Source: Salinicola aestuarinus (GTDB lineage: Bacteria; Pseudomonadota; Gammaproteobacteria; Pseudomonadales; Halomonadaceae). Taken from it: a stretch of DNA of 64,000 nt. A model generated the notes under the pieces. It was not told the origin of the DNA. It was given only the letters and a program-made list of their open reading frames with translations, and ran no database searches. Shown piece after piece: positions 31,161 through 41,379 of the stretch. The position numbers and the translations under genes were made by a program. The DNA lies in contig NZ_PZJP01000015.1 in the NCBI RefSeq assembly GCF_003206645.1, positions 32,521 through 96,520 on the forward strand, read 5' to 3'. Numbering within the stretch: the stretch's first letter is position 1; each line of letters opens with the position of its first letter.

Positions 31161-32224
31161 CGGCGTGCCGCTCCGGCGACTGTCGAGGCGGGCGTCGAGG
31201 CGGGCGTCAGCGTGGCGTGTCGCAGTGCGGCGATGTCCGCGCTGCCGGTGCAGAAACAGGCGACCCGAAGCTGCTCGATCACCACCTGAAAATGCGCGAC
31301 CACGGCGTCGCTCGATGTCGTCGCCCCGGCCAGGGTCGCCGCCGCCTGACCGACCAGGTCGGCGCCGAGGGCCAGCGCCTTGGCGACGTCGATCCCGTCC
31401 CGGATGCCGCCGGAGGCGATCAGCGGCACGCTCGGCAGCGCCCGGCGCACCTCGCGAACGGCCTCGGCGGTGGGAATGCCCCAGTCGGCGAAGGCCATCG
31501 CCACCGCCCGCTGGTGAGCGCTCACTGCGCGCTCACCCTCCACCGCGGCCCAGGAAGTGCCGCCGGCGCCGGCGACGTCGAGCATTCCGACCCCCGCTTC
31601 GGCAAGCTGGCGGGCGACCTCGGCGGAGAGTCCCGCGCCGACCTCCTTGACCACCACCGGCACCGGCAGCGCCGCGACGACGGCCGTAATGGCTTCCAGC
31701 GTGCCGCGCCAGTCGCGGTCCCCCCCGTGCTGCAGCGCTTCCTGGAGCGGGTTGAGGTGCACGATCAGGGCATCGGCATCGATCATCTCCACCGCCCGCC
31801 GGGCGGCGTCGATGCCGCTCGCCCCCTGGAGCTGAGCAGCGCCGAGATTGGCCAGCAGCGGCACGTTCGGGGCGATGTCGCGAAGGGTACGGTCGAGGCC
31901 GACGCGGTCGTCACTCTCCAGGGCGATACGCTGCGAGCCGACGCCCATCGCCAGCCCCAGTCGCTGGGCGGCCTCGGCGAGGTGGCGATTGATGGTCAGG
32001 GCACGCTCGGCGCCGCCGGTCATGGAGCTGATCAGCAGCGGGGCGGCGAGCGGACGGCCGAACAGAGTCGTCGAGAGGTCGATTGCGTCGAGGTCGAGTT
32101 CGGGCAGGGCGCAGTGGACGAAGCGGAAGCGTTCGAAGCCGGACTGGACGCCGCTCGTCGCCCGGGTGGCATCGAGCACGATATCCAGATGGTCGTTCTT
32201 GCGCTGCAAGAGGTCGCCGCTCAT
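31157..32224 (-). CDS. fni: Isopentenyl-diphosphate delta-isomerase, type 2 (FMN-dependent)
   Basis: Interconverts IPP and DMAPP with FMN and NADPH. The 355-residue product has [10 protein letters not shown] at the N-terminus, [37 protein letters not shown], and a phosphate-binding [20 protein letters not shown], all typical of type 2 Idi. The ATG at 32224 is preceded by GAGGAG. It is placed between crtE and crtX, as in the Pantoea agglomerans-type cluster, where it raises the DMAPP supply for GGPP synthesis. Confidence 0.95.
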   Translation of the reverse strand: MSGDLLQRKNDHLDIVLDATRATSGVQSGFERFRFVHCALPELDLDAIDLSTTLFGRPLAAPLLISSMTGGAERALTINRHLAEAAQRLGLAMGVGSQRIALESDDRVGLDRTLRDIAPNVPLLANLGAAQLQGASGIDAARRAVEMIDADALIVHLNPLQEALQHGGDRDWRGTLEAITAVVAALPVPVVVKEVGAGLSAEVARQLAEAGVGMLDVAGAGGTSWAAVEGERAVSAHQRAVAMAFADWGIPTAEAVREVRRALPSVPLIASGGIRDGIDVAKALALGADLVGQAAATLAGATTSSDAVVAHFQVVIEQLRVACFCTGSADIAALRHATLTPASTPASTVAGAARR

Positions 32225-32301
32225 GACGTCTCCTCGACGAGGTTCGGGTGGGACGGCGCGAGTGGCATCGGTCGCAAGCAACACGACGCCGAATCGGCTA
32301 T

Positions 32302-33210
32302 CTAGTGCAATTTCGCCAGCTGCTGATCGAACCAGGCGTGCATGAAGCGCTGGGTTGCGCCCCGCTGCCCGCAGGCGTGCTGGAAGTGGTCATCGGCGCT
32401 CTCGAGATGCTCGCGCAGACGTTGGTGAACCGCGTCGACGCCGAGGGTCGCGACCAGCGTGGATTTACCGAGGTCCTGATCGATGTCCTTGCCGGTGCCG
32501 GTGTGGCCGTCGGCAAGGTCGTCGAGCAGTTGGAACGCCTGCCCCAGATCCTTGGCCACATGCCGCAGGCGCTGGCGCACCATGGGTGAGGCCTCCGCGG
32601 CGATGGCAGCAATCTGCAGCGTGGCGCTGAAGAGCATGCTGGTCTTGAGCTCGTTGGTGTTGGCGATGTCCGCTTCGTCGCGGGGCGCCTCGCCTTCGCT
32701 GAGATCCAGGAACTGCCCGCGCACCAGCCCCTGCAGACCGACGGCCGCAGAGAGCTCGGCGACGGCTTCGTTGCGTGAGGCGCTCGCGACGCCTTCGGCG
32801 GCAGAGACCACGCCGAAGGCGTTGCTGAGAAGCGCCACTGCCGCGAGGATCGCCACGTGCTCGCCGAACTGACGATGGACCGTGGGTCGGCCGCGACGAA
32901 GCTGAGCGTCGTCCATGCAGGGGATGTCGTCGAGCATCAATGAGGCGGCGTGGACCATCTCGACGGCGCAGGCGAGATCGAGCAGACCCGGGTGATGGGT
33001 ATCGCATCCCAGATCGCGCGCGGTGAGAATCAGCAGCAGGGGGCGAATGCGCTTGCCGGGAGCGAGGGCGCCGTCGCGCATGGCGGCGCTGACGAGATCG
33101 CGTTCACCACCGGCCGGAATCAGCTGGTCGAGACGGTGCTGCAGCGTCTGCTTGAGCGACGTGAGTTCGTCGTCCGGTGCAGCAATCGGGTCTTGAATTG
33201 AAGCGGTCAT
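32302..33210 (-). CDS. crtE: Geranylgeranyl diphosphate synthase (CrtE)
   Basis: Polyprenyl synthase making C20 GGPP for carotenoids; 302 residues. The first aspartate-rich motif is [20 protein letters not shown], with two residues between the aspartates as in Pantoea CrtE. The second is [21 protein letters not shown]. The start at 33210 has SD AGGAAG and removes an unrelated upstream extension. It is first in the crtE-idi-crtX-Y-I-B operon; the gap to idi is 77 bases. Confidence 0.95.
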   Translation of the reverse strand: MTASIQDPIAAPDDELTSLKQTLQHRLDQLIPAGGERDLVSAAMRDGALAPGKRIRPLLLILTARDLGCDTHHPGLLDLACAVEMVHAASLMLDDIPCMDDAQLRRGRPTVHRQFGEHVAILAAVALLSNAFGVVSAAEGVASASRNEAVAELSAAVGLQGLVRGQFLDLSEGEAPRDEADIANTNELKTSMLFSATLQIAAIAAEASPMVRQRLRHVAKDLGQAFQLLDDLADGHTGTGKDIDQDLGKSTLVATLGVDAVHQRLREHLESADDHFQHACGQRGATQRFMHAWFDQQLAKLH

Positions 33211-33515
33211 GATCACTTCCTGGTGGCGCGATGTAGCGGTACACCTCGGCGCCGGTGGCGTCGAGCAACCCATCCCTGGCTCATCGGTGTCTTTCGGCCC
33301 TGCCGGACGCGCTGGCGCCCACGGCTTACCGGCGGTGGCTCAGAGCGTACCAACTGGCGGATACCACGCCTAGGACAGTGGATGTCGCCCGGCGCGGCGC
33401 GGGGGCCTGTCCGCCGGTGACGCCGCGTTTGCCAGTGCGGTGACCGTCCTTGAACTACGTGGCCTGCCGGCGGCTGGATGCAGGTCTCGGTTTTCACTCG
33501 ACATTAACGGCAGTG
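33211..33515. other. 305-bp intergenic region upstream of crtE
   Basis: No gene is supported. It should carry the promoter of the crt operon on the minus strand, but I found no clear sigma-70 hexamers. No TTGTACA-type element like those near merR was found either; the nearest is GGTACACC at about 33238. Confidence 0.4.
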
Positions 33516-33953
33516 TCACTGGGATTCGAGCACCGCGGCGCACTGATTGAGCGCCTTGGCGAGCTTGGGGGGACGCGTCTCCTCGTCATCACCGGGGTCG
33601 TGCTCGCGCTGCATCTTTCGGACCTCTGCCGGGGTGAAGCGCGCCTCCAGCGACTCGCTGACACAGCTGCAGTAGCGCTCGACCTTGGGGCCTTCGATGC
33701 CGGTGGCCGTCAGGTTGGCACGGCACTGGCGCTGGGACTGCTCGATGTCTGCGGCAGGCCAGGGGGCGGGTTGATCCGGTGACGCCGGCGCGTCCTGCGC
33801 GGCGGCACCGCCGGCAATCAGCAGGCCGAGCAGCAGCGCAATCAGCGGCCAGGCACGTCGGGGCAATGCGAGCGCCGGCGGGCGCTGTGTCAGCCAAGCC
33901 AGGCAGCGTGGCTGCCGGCGCGAAAGGCAAGCGGCGCGAAACGAAGTGGCCAT
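33516..33953 (-). CDS. Small exported or membrane-anchored Cys-containing protein
   Basis: Unrecognised 145-residue protein. A basic, Arg-rich N-terminus precedes a hydrophobic segment (WPLIALLLGLLIAGGAAAQ, about residues 35-53) that ends in a signal-peptidase-like AAAQ site. The mature part has Cys residues in QCRANLTATG, RYCSCVSESLEARF, and NQCAAVL and could form two disulfides. FTPAEVRKM and the spacing suggest a small helical domain. A GGGAGA SD precedes the ATG. Function unknown. Confidence 0.6.
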   Translation of the reverse strand: MATSFRAACLSRRQPRCLAWLTQRPPALALPRRAWPLIALLLGLLIAGGAAAQDAPASPDQPAPWPAADIEQSQRQCRANLTATGIEGPKVERYCSCVSESLEARFTPAEVRKMQREHDPGDDEETRPPKLAKALNQCAAVLESQ

Positions 33954-34195
33954 GGCATGTCTCCCTGCATTCGATGCGGGCCTGACGAGGGGTGGCGTGG
34001 CGTGGGATGAACAGGCCAGGGCCGCCGCAGGCTCGGTGCGGTGAGGCGTCGACTCGCGATGGCGCCATCTGGTTTGACTCTAGTGCGCCTGCGCCCATTG
34101 GCCCATTGGTCTTTGGGGATATCGGCGCTTTCGAGCGCTCTGTCAGGCGCTCGGCGCATGCCGGCCTCAGCAGCCCTGCCAAGGGAGCCCGGCCA

Positions 34196-34235
34196 AAAAA
34201 AACGCCCGTCTGGCTGTGGCCAAACGGGCGTTTTT
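34196..34235 (-). terminator. Terminator of tRNA-Pro
   Basis: Stem AAACGCCCGT / ACGGGCGTTT with a further inner TGGC/GCCA pairing, flanked by A and T runs. It lies directly downstream of the tRNA on the minus strand and is symmetric enough to work on either strand. Confidence 0.75.
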
Positions 34236-34245
34236 ATCGATTCGG

Positions 34246-34322
34246 TGGTCGGAATAGCAGGATTCGAACCTACGACCTCTGCCTCCCGAAGGCAGCGCTC
34301 TACCAAGCTGAGCTATATTCCG
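34246..34322 (-). tRNA. tRNA-Pro, anticodon CGG
   Basis: 77-nt cloverleaf on the minus strand. Acceptor stem CGGAATA / TATTCCG, D arm TAGCTCAGCTTGGTAGAGC, anticodon stem CTGCC / GGCAG with loop TTCGGGA giving CGG (reads CCG). The T arm contains GGTTCGAATCC, and CCA is encoded at the 3' end (34246-34248 on the plus strand). A promoter and terminator flank it. Confidence 0.96.
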
Positions 34323-34354
34323 ATTCGTCGGTCTCGGTGACTCGACGGGGGTGA

Positions 34355-34382
34355 ATTATACGGATGAAATCGGCGTGTGCAA
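34355..34382 (-). promoter_or_regulatory. Promoter of tRNA-Pro
   Basis: Minus-strand TTGCAC (34382-34377), a 16-bp spacer, and a perfect TATAAT (34360-34355), placing the start about 26 bases before the mature tRNA 5' end. It lies between ispB and the tRNA. Confidence 0.75.
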
Positions 34383-34412
34383 GCGTGATTTCCGCACCCC
34401 CTGGCTTGGCGA

Positions 34413-35405
34413 TCAGACGCGGCGATCGACGGCCGCGCGAGTCAGTGTCTCCATGCTGTCACGGTAGGCGCTCGGCGCGAGGGTCTCGAGCTGGGCACGG
34501 GCGAGCTCGGCCATCTCTTCGGCGCGACGCTGCGTGTACTCGAGCGCGCCGGTCTCGCGGACCACGGCGAGCACCTCCTCGAGGTTGTCGAGCCCGCCAT
34601 CGGCGATCGCCTGCCGGATCAGCGTCGCCTGCGCCGGCGTCCCGTGACGCATGGCATGGATCAGCGGCAGCGTCGGCTTGCCCTCGGCGAGATCGTCACC
34701 CACGTTCTTGCCCATCGCCTTGGCGTCGCCCTGATAGTCGAGCAGGTCGTCGATGAGCTGGAACGCCATGCCGAGATAACGCCCGTAGAGCTTGAGCGCT
34801 TCCTCCTGCTCGGCGCTGGCGCCGGCGAGGATGGCCCCGCAGTGGGAGGCCGCTTCGAACAGCATCGCCGTCTTGCCCTGGATGGTGTCGAAGTAGTCCG
34901 ACTCCTCGATATCCGCGTTGCCGATATTGGTCAGCTGCTGGACCTCGCCCTCGGCGATGAGGCAAGTGGCGCCGGAAAGCACCTCCATGATCGGCATCGA
35001 GCCGACCTCGACCATCATCTGGAACGACCGCGAGTAGAGAAAGTCGCCCACCAGCACCGAGGGTGCGTTGCCCCAGGTGTCGTTGGCGGTCGCCTTGCCG
35101 CGACGGCGGCTGGACTCGTCGACGACGTCGTCGTGCAGCAGCGTCGAGGTGTGCATGAACTCGATCAGCGTGGCGAGCCGGATGTGCTTGTCGCCCGACG
35201 TATCCGACGCGTCGGGATAGCCGAGCGCGCGGGCCGCCAGCAGTACCAGTAGCGGCCGCAGGCGCTTGCCCCCGCTCTCGATGATGTACTGTCCGATGGT
35301 TTCGACCAGAGGAATGCGCGACGCCAGTTGATCGAGGATCGTGCGATTGACGGCGGCGAAATCTTCAGCCACCGATGCATGAAGGGATTCAGCGTTGGAT
35401 TGCAT
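34413..35405 (-). CDS. ispB: Octaprenyl diphosphate synthase (IspB)
   Basis: Long-chain trans-prenyltransferase that makes the side chain of ubiquinone. 330 residues. The first aspartate motif is [18 protein letters not shown] and the second [27 protein letters not shown] is also typical. The start at 35405 gives [16 protein letters not shown]; the SD is weak. It is divergent from rplU, an arrangement conserved in gammaproteobacteria. It is distinct from CrtE in this window in both motifs and chain-length class. Confidence 0.93.
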   Translation of the reverse strand: MQSNAESLHASVAEDFAAVNRTILDQLASRIPLVETIGQYIIESGGKRLRPLLVLLAARALGYPDASDTSGDKHIRLATLIEFMHTSTLLHDDVVDESSRRRGKATANDTWGNAPSVLVGDFLYSRSFQMMVEVGSMPIMEVLSGATCLIAEGEVQQLTNIGNADIEESDYFDTIQGKTAMLFEAASHCGAILAGASAEQEEALKLYGRYLGMAFQLIDDLLDYQGDAKAMGKNVGDDLAEGKPTLPLIHAMRHGTPAQATLIRQAIADGGLDNLEEVLAVVRETGALEYTQRRAEEMAELARAQLETLAPSAYRDSMETLTRAAVDRRV

Positions 35406-35560
35406 GGTCGGCTTGTCACAGAATCGGGTGGGCGGCTCGATACCGGCCGGGGCCGCAGAAGGCGGTAGTGGCGCGAAGTGATTCGAAAACGCGCGGGGCG
35501 GTCCGAACAAGCTATGCTAGGTGGCGGCTCAAAGTGCGTCAAGCCGGCGCCAGTCGCGGC

Positions 35561-35589
35561 TTGCCTTGGTTTGCGTCTATCGCTATAAT
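35561..35589 (+). promoter_or_regulatory. Sigma-70 promoter of rplU-rpmA
   Basis: TTGCCT (35561-35566), 17-bp spacer, perfect TATAAT (35584-35589). It predicts a leader of about 100 bases before rplU. Confidence 0.8.
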
Positions 35590-35695
35590 CCGCGACCCAG
35601 CTCGTCACGCTCCCTGTCAGATGGTTGCCAAAAGGGGCACCACTCGCCGCAGGCCGACGAAGAGCACCAACCCCGATGAGCTCCCGGAGACGGTT

Positions 35696-36007
35696 ATGTA
35701 CGCTGTAATCAAGAGTGGCGGTAAGCAGTACCGCGTTCAGGAAGGCCAGACTCTCAAGCTCGAGAAGCTCGAGATCGCGACCGGTGAGACCCTGGAATTT
35801 GACCAGGTTCTGCTGGTTGCCGACGGTGACGACGTCAAGCTTGGCGCGCCGCTGTTGGAAGGTGCAAAAGTGTCCGCTGAGATCGTATCTCACGGCCGTG
35901 GCGAAAAGGTTCACATCATCAAGTTCCGTCGCCGCAAGCACTCGATGAAGCGTCAGGGCCACCGCCAGTGGTTCACTGAAGTCAAGATCACCGGAATCTC
36001 CGCGTAA
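35696..36007 (+). CDS. rplU: 50S ribosomal protein L21
   Basis: 103 residues, identical in length to E. coli L21. Family sequence [18 protein letters not shown] at the N-terminus and [19 protein letters not shown] near the C-terminus. The ATG at 35696 has SD CGGAGA. It is first in rplU-rpmA behind a strong promoter. Confidence 0.98.
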   Translation: MYAVIKSGGKQYRVQEGQTLKLEKLEIATGETLEFDQVLLVADGDDVKLGAPLLEGAKVSAEIVSHGRGEKVHIIKFRRRKHSMKRQGHRQWFTEVKITGISA

Positions 36008-36040
36008 GCGGGACATTCCCCAGACAGAGAGGGTTTCAGC

Positions 36041-36298
36041 ATGGCTCACAAGAAGGCCGCCGGTAGTACGCGTAATGGTCGCGATTCCGAGTCAAAACGC
36101 CTAGGTGTCAAGCTGTTCGGTGGACAGAAAGCCATCGCCGGCAACATCATCGTTCGTCAGCGTGGCACCAAGTTCCACGCCGGCGCTGGCGTTGGCATCG
36201 GCAAGGACCACACCCTGTTCGCCCTGAATGACGGCGTCATCAAGTTCGAACAGAAAGGTCCGAAGAACCGCAAGTTCGTGAGCGTAGTCTCCGCCTGA
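36041..36298 (+). CDS. rpmA: 50S ribosomal protein L27
   Basis: 85 residues. The N-terminus [19 protein letters not shown] is that of L27 proteins reaching the peptidyl-transferase centre; [20 protein letters not shown] follows. It lies 33 bases after rplU and ends at a strong terminator. Confidence 0.98.
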   Translation: MAHKKAAGSTRNGRDSESKRLGVKLFGGQKAIAGNIIVRQRGTKFHAGAGVGIGKDHTLFALNDGVIKFEQKGPKNRKFVSVVSA

Positions 36299-36318
36299 GA
36301 CCTTACGAACAGTGCTTG

Positions 36319-36346
36319 AAAAAGCCCCGCTCAGGCGGGGCTTTTT
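36319..36346 (+). terminator. Terminator after rpmA
   Basis: AAAAAGCCCCGC / GCGGGGCTTTTT with a TCAG loop, about 20 bases after the rpmA stop. Confidence 0.9.
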
Positions 36347-36508
36347 CGTATCCAGAAGGTCGATCGTGAGTCGGCGTGGATCGCGACGCGATTCGGCAGG
36401 GCTCACCGCAAGCCGAGCCCTGCGTGAGCGTTCGGCTCTTCGATGCTCGCGTCAGCGCGACCATCGCCAGGTCTGACACGAGCGGCCAGCCGCCGCCGGG
36501 AGAGAGAC

Positions 36509-37705
36509 ATGCAGTTCGTCGACGAAACATCGATTACCGTCGAAGCCGGCCGGGGTGGCAATGGTTGCCTCAGTTTTCGGCGTGAGAAGTTCGTGCCGCG
36601 TGGCGGCCCCGATGGCGGCGACGGCGGCCACGGGGGCAGCGTCTACCTGATCGGCGACGAGTCGCTGAACACGCTGATCGACTTCAAGTTCCAGCGCTTC
36701 TACAAGGCGCCGAACGGCCAGCCCGGCCAGGGCCGCCAGATGAGCGGCCGCATGGGCGAGGATCTCCACGTCAAAGTGCCGGTGGGTACCACCGTCATCG
36801 ACGAGGACACGCTGGAGGTGATCGCCGATGTCACCGCCGAGGGTCAGGTCGTGCTGGTCGCTCAGGGCGGTCGCCGCGGGCTCGGCAATATTCACTTCAA
36901 GTCCTCGACCAACCGTTCGCCGCGTCGCACCACGACGGGGACCGACGGTGAGCGCCGCCGGCTGCGCCTGGAGATGAAGGTGATGGCTGACGTCGGTCTG
37001 CTGGGCATGCCCAATGCGGGCAAGTCGACGCTGATTCGCGCGGTCTCCGCGGCCAAGCCCAAGGTCGCCAACTACCCCTTCACCACGCTGGTGCCGAACC
37101 TTGGGGTGGTGAAGCTGGGAACTCACGAGCACTTCGTGATGGCCGATGTGCCCGGGCTGATCGAGGGCGCCTCGGATGGCGCCGGCCTGGGGCTTCGCTT
37201 TCTCAAGCACCTGACGCGCACGCGGCTGCTGCTTCACGTGGTCGACGCCGCGCCCTTCGATGAATCCGACCCGGTTGCCGCCGTCGAGGCCATTGCCGGC
37301 GAGCTCGAAGGGTTCTCGGAGACGCTCGCCGAGCTGCCGCGCTGGCTGGTGATCAACAAGCTCGATCTGATCCCCGAGGCCGAGCGGGAAGCGCGCGTCG
37401 CCGACATACTCGAGCGACTCGACTGGCAGGGCCCGGTCTTTCGCATTTCGGCAATTTCCGGTGACGGGACCGATGTGCTGAGTCAGGCGGCCCACCGCTG
37501 GCTTACTGAGCGTCGTCAGCTCGAACACGACGACGAGGCGGTCGCCGAGTACGAGCGCGAGATGCGCGAGCGGATGGAGTCGGAATCCGTCGCCCGCGTC
37601 GAGGCGCACCAGGCGCGGCTGCGGGTCAAGCGCGGCGAAGTGGTCGAGGACGAGCTCGACGACGATGACGACGATCACGATGTCGAGGTCGAGTACACCC
37701 GCTAG
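36509..37705 (+). CDS. obgE: GTPase Obg/CgtA
   Basis: Essential ribosome-assembly GTPase, 398 residues. The Obg glycine-rich fold occupies residues 1-159 ([16 protein letters not shown]). G1 is GMPNAGKST at 166-174, G3 is [16 protein letters not shown], and G4 is NKLD. The acidic C-terminal tail [17 protein letters not shown] is typical. The ATG at 36509 has SD GGGAGAGAG. It follows the rpmA terminator by about 160 bases and precedes proB. Confidence 0.97.
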   Translation: MQFVDETSITVEAGRGGNGCLSFRREKFVPRGGPDGGDGGHGGSVYLIGDESLNTLIDFKFQRFYKAPNGQPGQGRQMSGRMGEDLHVKVPVGTTVIDEDTLEVIADVTAEGQVVLVAQGGRRGLGNIHFKSSTNRSPRRTTTGTDGERRRLRLEMKVMADVGLLGMPNAGKSTLIRAVSAAKPKVANYPFTTLVPNLGVVKLGTHEHFVMADVPGLIEGASDGAGLGLRFLKHLTRTRLLLHVVDAAPFDESDPVAAVEAIAGELEGFSETLAELPRWLVINKLDLIPEAEREARVADILERLDWQGPVFRISAISGDGTDVLSQAAHRWLTERRQLEHDDEAVAEYEREMRERMESESVARVEAHQARLRVKRGEVVEDELDDDDDDHDVEVEYTR

Positions 37706-37772
37706 CGGCGGATGGCAGCATCGGTGGCGCGGGGCGATGGCGCGAAGCGGGCGGTTGAGCGAAGAGGACGAC

Positions 37773-38909
37773 ATGACGGTGGAAGCGGCGTGGGAAAGGC
37801 AGGTGCTGGCGCGCGCGAAGCGCGTTGTGGTCAAGATCGGCAGTGCGCTGCTGACCAACGACGGTCGCGGGCTCGACGACGCGGCGATCGGGGCCTGGGT
37901 GGACCAGATGGCGGCGCTGCACCGGCACGGCATCGAAGTGGTGCTGGTCTCCTCCGGGTCGATCGCCGAGGGCATGGTACGACTCGGCTGGCACACGCGG
38001 CCGAGCTCGGTCCACGAGCTCCAGGCCGCCGCTGCCGTGGGCCAGAGCGGCCTCTCCCAGTGCTACGAGACGCACTTTGCCCGTCACGGGCTGCGTAGCG
38101 CTCAGATACTGCTGACCCACGACGACCTCTCCAACCGCAAGCGCTATCTCAACGCCCGCTCGGCACTGCGCACGCTGATGTCGCTGGGCGTGGTCCCGGT
38201 GATCAACGAAAACGACACCGTGGTGACCGACGAGATCCGTTTCGGCGACAACGACACCCTCGGCGCGCTGGTCGCCAATCTGCTCGAAGCGGACGCGCTG
38301 CTGATCCTCACCGATCAGGAAGGCCTCTTCGATGCCGATCCCCGCGGCAATCCCGATGCGCGCCTGATACCTCAGGCCCGCGCCGACGACACCACGCTCG
38401 ATGCAGTGGCGGGCGGTGGCGGTGCGCTCGGTCGTGGTGGCATGGCCACCAAGCTGCGCGCTGCCCGTCTCGCCGCTCGCTCCGGGGCGTTGACGACCAT
38501 CGCCAGCGGGCGGCAGAAGGACGTGATGACACGTCTGCTCGACGGTGAAACCCTCGGCACGCTACTGCATCCCGACCATGCGCCGATGGCGGCGCGCAAG
38601 CGCTGGCTCGCCGGGCAGCTGCAGGTGCGCGGTACGCTCACCCTCGATGCCGGCGCCGTCGAGGTGCTGCGATCCCAGGGGTCGAGTCTGCTGCCGGTGG
38701 GCGTGAGGGGCGTTCAGGGTGAGTTCAAGCGGGGTGACATGGTGCTCTGTGTCGATGAGCAGGGCGCGCGCGTCGCCAAGGGACTGGTCAATTACGACAG
38801 CCGAGATACGGCTCGCCTGCTGGGCCAGCCGAGTCAGCGTATCGGCGAGATCCTCGGCTATGTCGAGGCCGCCGAGCTGATCCATCGCGACAACCTGGTC
38901 GTGCTCTGA
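37773..38909 (+). CDS. proB: Glutamate 5-kinase (ProB)
   Basis: First step of proline synthesis, making gamma-glutamyl phosphate. 378 residues. The amino-acid kinase domain shows [45 protein letters not shown], and [20 protein letters not shown]-terminal PUA domain contains [20 protein letters not shown]. The start at 37773 has SD GAAGAGGA. It lies 67 bases after obgE and may be cotranscribed. Proline is a compatible solute in halophiles, but its regulation is not visible here. Confidence 0.96.
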   Translation: MTVEAAWERQVLARAKRVVVKIGSALLTNDGRGLDDAAIGAWVDQMAALHRHGIEVVLVSSGSIAEGMVRLGWHTRPSSVHELQAAAAVGQSGLSQCYETHFARHGLRSAQILLTHDDLSNRKRYLNARSALRTLMSLGVVPVINENDTVVTDEIRFGDNDTLGALVANLLEADALLILTDQEGLFDADPRGNPDARLIPQARADDTTLDAVAGGGGALGRGGMATKLRAARLAARSGALTTIASGRQKDVMTRLLDGETLGTLLHPDHAPMAARKRWLAGQLQVRGTLTLDAGAVEVLRSQGSSLLPVGVRGVQGEFKRGDMVLCVDEQGARVAKGLVNYDSRDTARLLGQPSQRIGEILGYVEAAELIHRDNLVVL

Positions 38910-38968
38910 GTCGCGGCCCGCGGTGGCGGCGCAAGGCGCGCCACCACTGGTTTTGGCGCGATCGGCTG

Positions 38969-38977
38969 TGATAGAAT
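38969..38977 (+). promoter_or_regulatory. Extended -10 promoter before rpsT
   Basis: TGA followed by TAGAAT, an extended -10 element (TGnTATAAT type), about 210 bases upstream of the rpsT start. No good -35 is seen. The long leader may be regulatory. Confidence 0.5.
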
Positions 38978-39186
38978 CCGGCATCCTCTCAGACACGGCC
39001 CGTAAAAGACTGTTCTGCCCGGGGTGATCTGTCCCGCAGGCGACGGTCGTCGCGACTTGAATTCGTTGCGTTTTCAGGCGCGATAGGAAGATTCGGCCTC
39101 ATCATTCAGAGCGCCCGGTAGCGGTTTCGAGCGGCTCGGGTGATTTAACTTACAGAATTACTGTCAACATCTCCAAGGAGTCGACG

Positions 39187-39453
39187 GTGGCGAATACCAA
39201 GCAGGCGCGTAAGCGCGCACGTCAGGCAGAAGAGCGTCGCGTTCACAACGCAAGTCAGCGTTCCATGGTCCGCACTTACATCAAGCGCGTGATCAAGGCG
39301 ATCCAATCCGGCGACCAGGCTCAGGCCAACAGCGAGTTCAAGGCCGCGCAGCCGGTCATCGACCGCATCGCCGACAAGGACGCGCTCTCCAAGCGCAAGG
39401 CGGCCCGCATCAAGAGCCGTCTGAACAAGCGCATCAAGGCGCTGGCTGCCTAA
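39187..39453 (+). CDS. rpsT: 30S ribosomal protein S20
   Basis: 88 residues: ANTKQARKRARQAEERRVHN at the N-terminus, and a Lys/Arg-rich helical bundle ending SRLNKRIKALAA. The start codon is GTG (39187) preceded by AAGGAG; non-ATG starts are also known for rpsT in E. coli, where S20 represses its own translation. It is monocistronic with a terminator. Confidence 0.97.
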   Translation: MANTKQARKRARQAEERRVHNASQRSMVRTYIKRVIKAIQSGDQAQANSEFKAAQPVIDRIADKDALSKRKAARIKSRLNKRIKALAA

Positions 39454-39470
39454 GCCGGACGCGTTTGATG

Positions 39471-39497
39471 AAAAAACCGGCTTCGGCCGGTTTTTTT
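39471..39497 (+). terminator. Terminator after rpsT
   Basis: A6 tract, CCGGC / GCCGG stem with a TTCG loop, and a T7 tract, about 18 bases after the stop. Confidence 0.9.
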
Positions 39498-39613
39498 GTA
39501 TCCGTCATTCTCGCGCCGTAGTCGCGTGCGGCGAGGCGTCTTGACGTTCGACGATACAGACCGAGACGGTGATGACCGTCACTGGCGGCGCGAGACGGGG
39601 GAAGGCGCAGGAT

Positions 39614-41260
39614 ATGAAAGAGTCGGGCGATGACCGCGAGTCGAGCGGCGCCATGAGCGAGAATACCGCCAAGCGCGACGCCGTCGCCGAGGCGGGCACC
39701 GGCGGTTCCGCGACGCCGGTGAGCCGCAGCGGCCTGCTGCGCTCCGGCATGGTGGTCAGCACGATGACCCTGCTGTCGCGAGTGCTGGGGCTGGCGCGGG
39801 ACGTGGTGATCGCCGCGCTGCTCGGCGCGGGCAGCGGCGCGGATGCGTTCTTCGTGGCCTTCAAGATCCCCAACTTCATGCGTCGGCTCTTCGCCGAGGG
39901 CGCGTTCAACCAGGCCTTTGTGCCGGTCCTCTCGGAATACGCCACGAACCGCACCCGCGCCGAGGTGCGTGAGCTGCTCGACGCCGTCTCCGGCAGCCTC
40001 GCGGTGGTGCTGGCACTCATCACCGCCGCCGCCATCGCCGCCGCGCCGTGGCTGGTGTGGCTCTTCGCGCCGGGGTTTCAGTCCGATCCCGGGAAGCTGG
40101 CACTGACGGCGGACATGCTCAGGCTCACCTTCCCCTATCTGCTGCTGATCTCGCTGACCGCTTTCGCCGGGAGCGTGCTCAATACCTGGGAGCGCTTCGC
40201 GATCCCGGCCTTTACGCCGGTCCTGCTGAACATCAGCCTGATCGGCGCGGCGCTCTGGCTAACACCGCAGATGAGCGATCCGGCGCTGGGGCTCGCCTGG
40301 GGCGTGCTGATCGCCGGCGCGGCGCAGCTGGTGTTTCAGCTCCCGTTTCTGGTGCGTCTCGGCCTGGCGCCGCGGCCATGGCCGAACTTCCAGCACCCCG
40401 GCGTGCGGCGAATTCTGAGGCTGATGACGCCAGCGCTCTTCGGTGTCTCGGTGTCGCAGATCAATCTGCTGCTGGACACCGTACTCGCCTCCTTTCTGGT
40501 CTCGGGCAGCGTCTCCTGGCTCTATTACTCCGATCGTCTGGTGGAGCTGCCGCTCGGGGTCTTTGGTATCGCCATCGCCACGGTGATCCTGCCGGCGCTT
40601 TCCAAGCGCCACGCCGAGCAGTCCCGCGAGCACTTCGGGCGAATGCTCGACTGGGCGCTGCGGATGGTGCTGCTGATCGGCCTGCCGGCGGCGCTGGCGC
40701 TGATGCTGCTCGCTGAGCCCCTACTGGTGAGTCTGTTCCACTACGGCGCGATGACCGATCACGATGTGGTGATGGCAGCGCGTAGCCTGCGGGCCTACGC
40801 CCTGGGACTGCTGGCGTTCATGCTGATCAAGGTGCTGGCGCCGGGGTTCTTCGCGCGTCAGGACACCAAGACGCCGGTGAAGATCGGCATCGTGGCGATG
40901 TTCGCCAACATGGTGATGAACCTGGCGCTGATCGTCCCGCTGGCCCACGCTGGGCTGGCGCTGGCGACGGCGCTGTCGGCGTTTCTCAACGCGGGGCTGC
41001 TGGCGGCCGGACTGCGTCGCGAGGGCGTGCTGCAGTTCCAGCCGGGCTGGGGGCGCTACGCGATCCAGGTGCTGGGCGGCTGTGCGTTGATGGGGGCCGG
41101 CCTCTGGTGGTTCTGTCCCGAATGGCACCAGTGGCTCGCGTGGGGCGCGCTCGAGCGCGTCGGCGTGCTGCTCGCGCTGGTCGTCGGTGGGGCGAGTCTC
41201 TACTTCGCCTGGCTCGCGGCGAGTGGCGTCCGTCTGCGACACTTCAGCCTGCGCGGCTGA
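39614..41260 (+). CDS. murJ: Lipid II flippase MurJ
   Basis: Polytopic inner-membrane protein of the MOP superfamily translocating lipid II. Started at 39614 it has 548 residues. Conserved blocks are STMTLLSRVLGLARDVVIA, GADAFFVAFKIPNFMRRLFAEGAF, NQAFVPVLSEY, and KVLAPGFFARQDTKTPVKIG; around fourteen hydrophobic segments are visible. The 5' end is uncertain: ATGs at 39614 and 39653 are both possible, and GAAGG 8-9 bases before 39614 favours it. A hydrophilic N-terminal leader of about 45 residues precedes the first helix. It follows rpsT as in Pseudomonas. Confidence 0.93.
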   Translation: MKESGDDRESSGAMSENTAKRDAVAEAGTGGSATPVSRSGLLRSGMVVSTMTLLSRVLGLARDVVIAALLGAGSGADAFFVAFKIPNFMRRLFAEGAFNQAFVPVLSEYATNRTRAEVRELLDAVSGSLAVVLALITAAAIAAAPWLVWLFAPGFQSDPGKLALTADMLRLTFPYLLLISLTAFAGSVLNTWERFAIPAFTPVLLNISLIGAALWLTPQMSDPALGLAWGVLIAGAAQLVFQLPFLVRLGLAPRPWPNFQHPGVRRILRLMTPALFGVSVSQINLLLDTVLASFLVSGSVSWLYYSDRLVELPLGVFGIAIATVILPALSKRHAEQSREHFGRMLDWALRMVLLIGLPAALALMLLAEPLLVSLFHYGAMTDHDVVMAARSLRAYALGLLAFMLIKVLAPGFFARQDTKTPVKIGIVAMFANMVMNLALIVPLAHAGLALATALSAFLNAGLLAAGLRREGVLQFQPGWGRYAIQVLGGCALMGAGLWWFCPEWHQWLAWGALERVGVLLALVVGGASLYFAWLAASGVRLRHFSLRG

Positions 41261-41323
41261 TACCGCCGTCAACAACGTAGCGAACGATACTGTGCGTGCC
41301 GTGCGAACGACGCGTCGCGGCGG

Positions 41324-41352
41324 CTGATAGGGGAGAGCGCCTTGGTTATACT
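41324..41352 (+). promoter_or_regulatory. Sigma-70 promoter of ribF
   Basis: CTGATA (41324-41329), 17-bp spacer, TATACT (41347-41352). The start would be near 41359, about 20 bases before the ribF ATG. Confidence 0.7.
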
Positions 41353-41379
41353 GTTGGACTTTACCTACGGCGAGTCGGT

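Noticed and set aside
33211..33515. TTGTACA-type operator at the crt operon
   Set aside because: Only GGTACACC was found; no dyad matching the sites near merR, so shared control is not supported.
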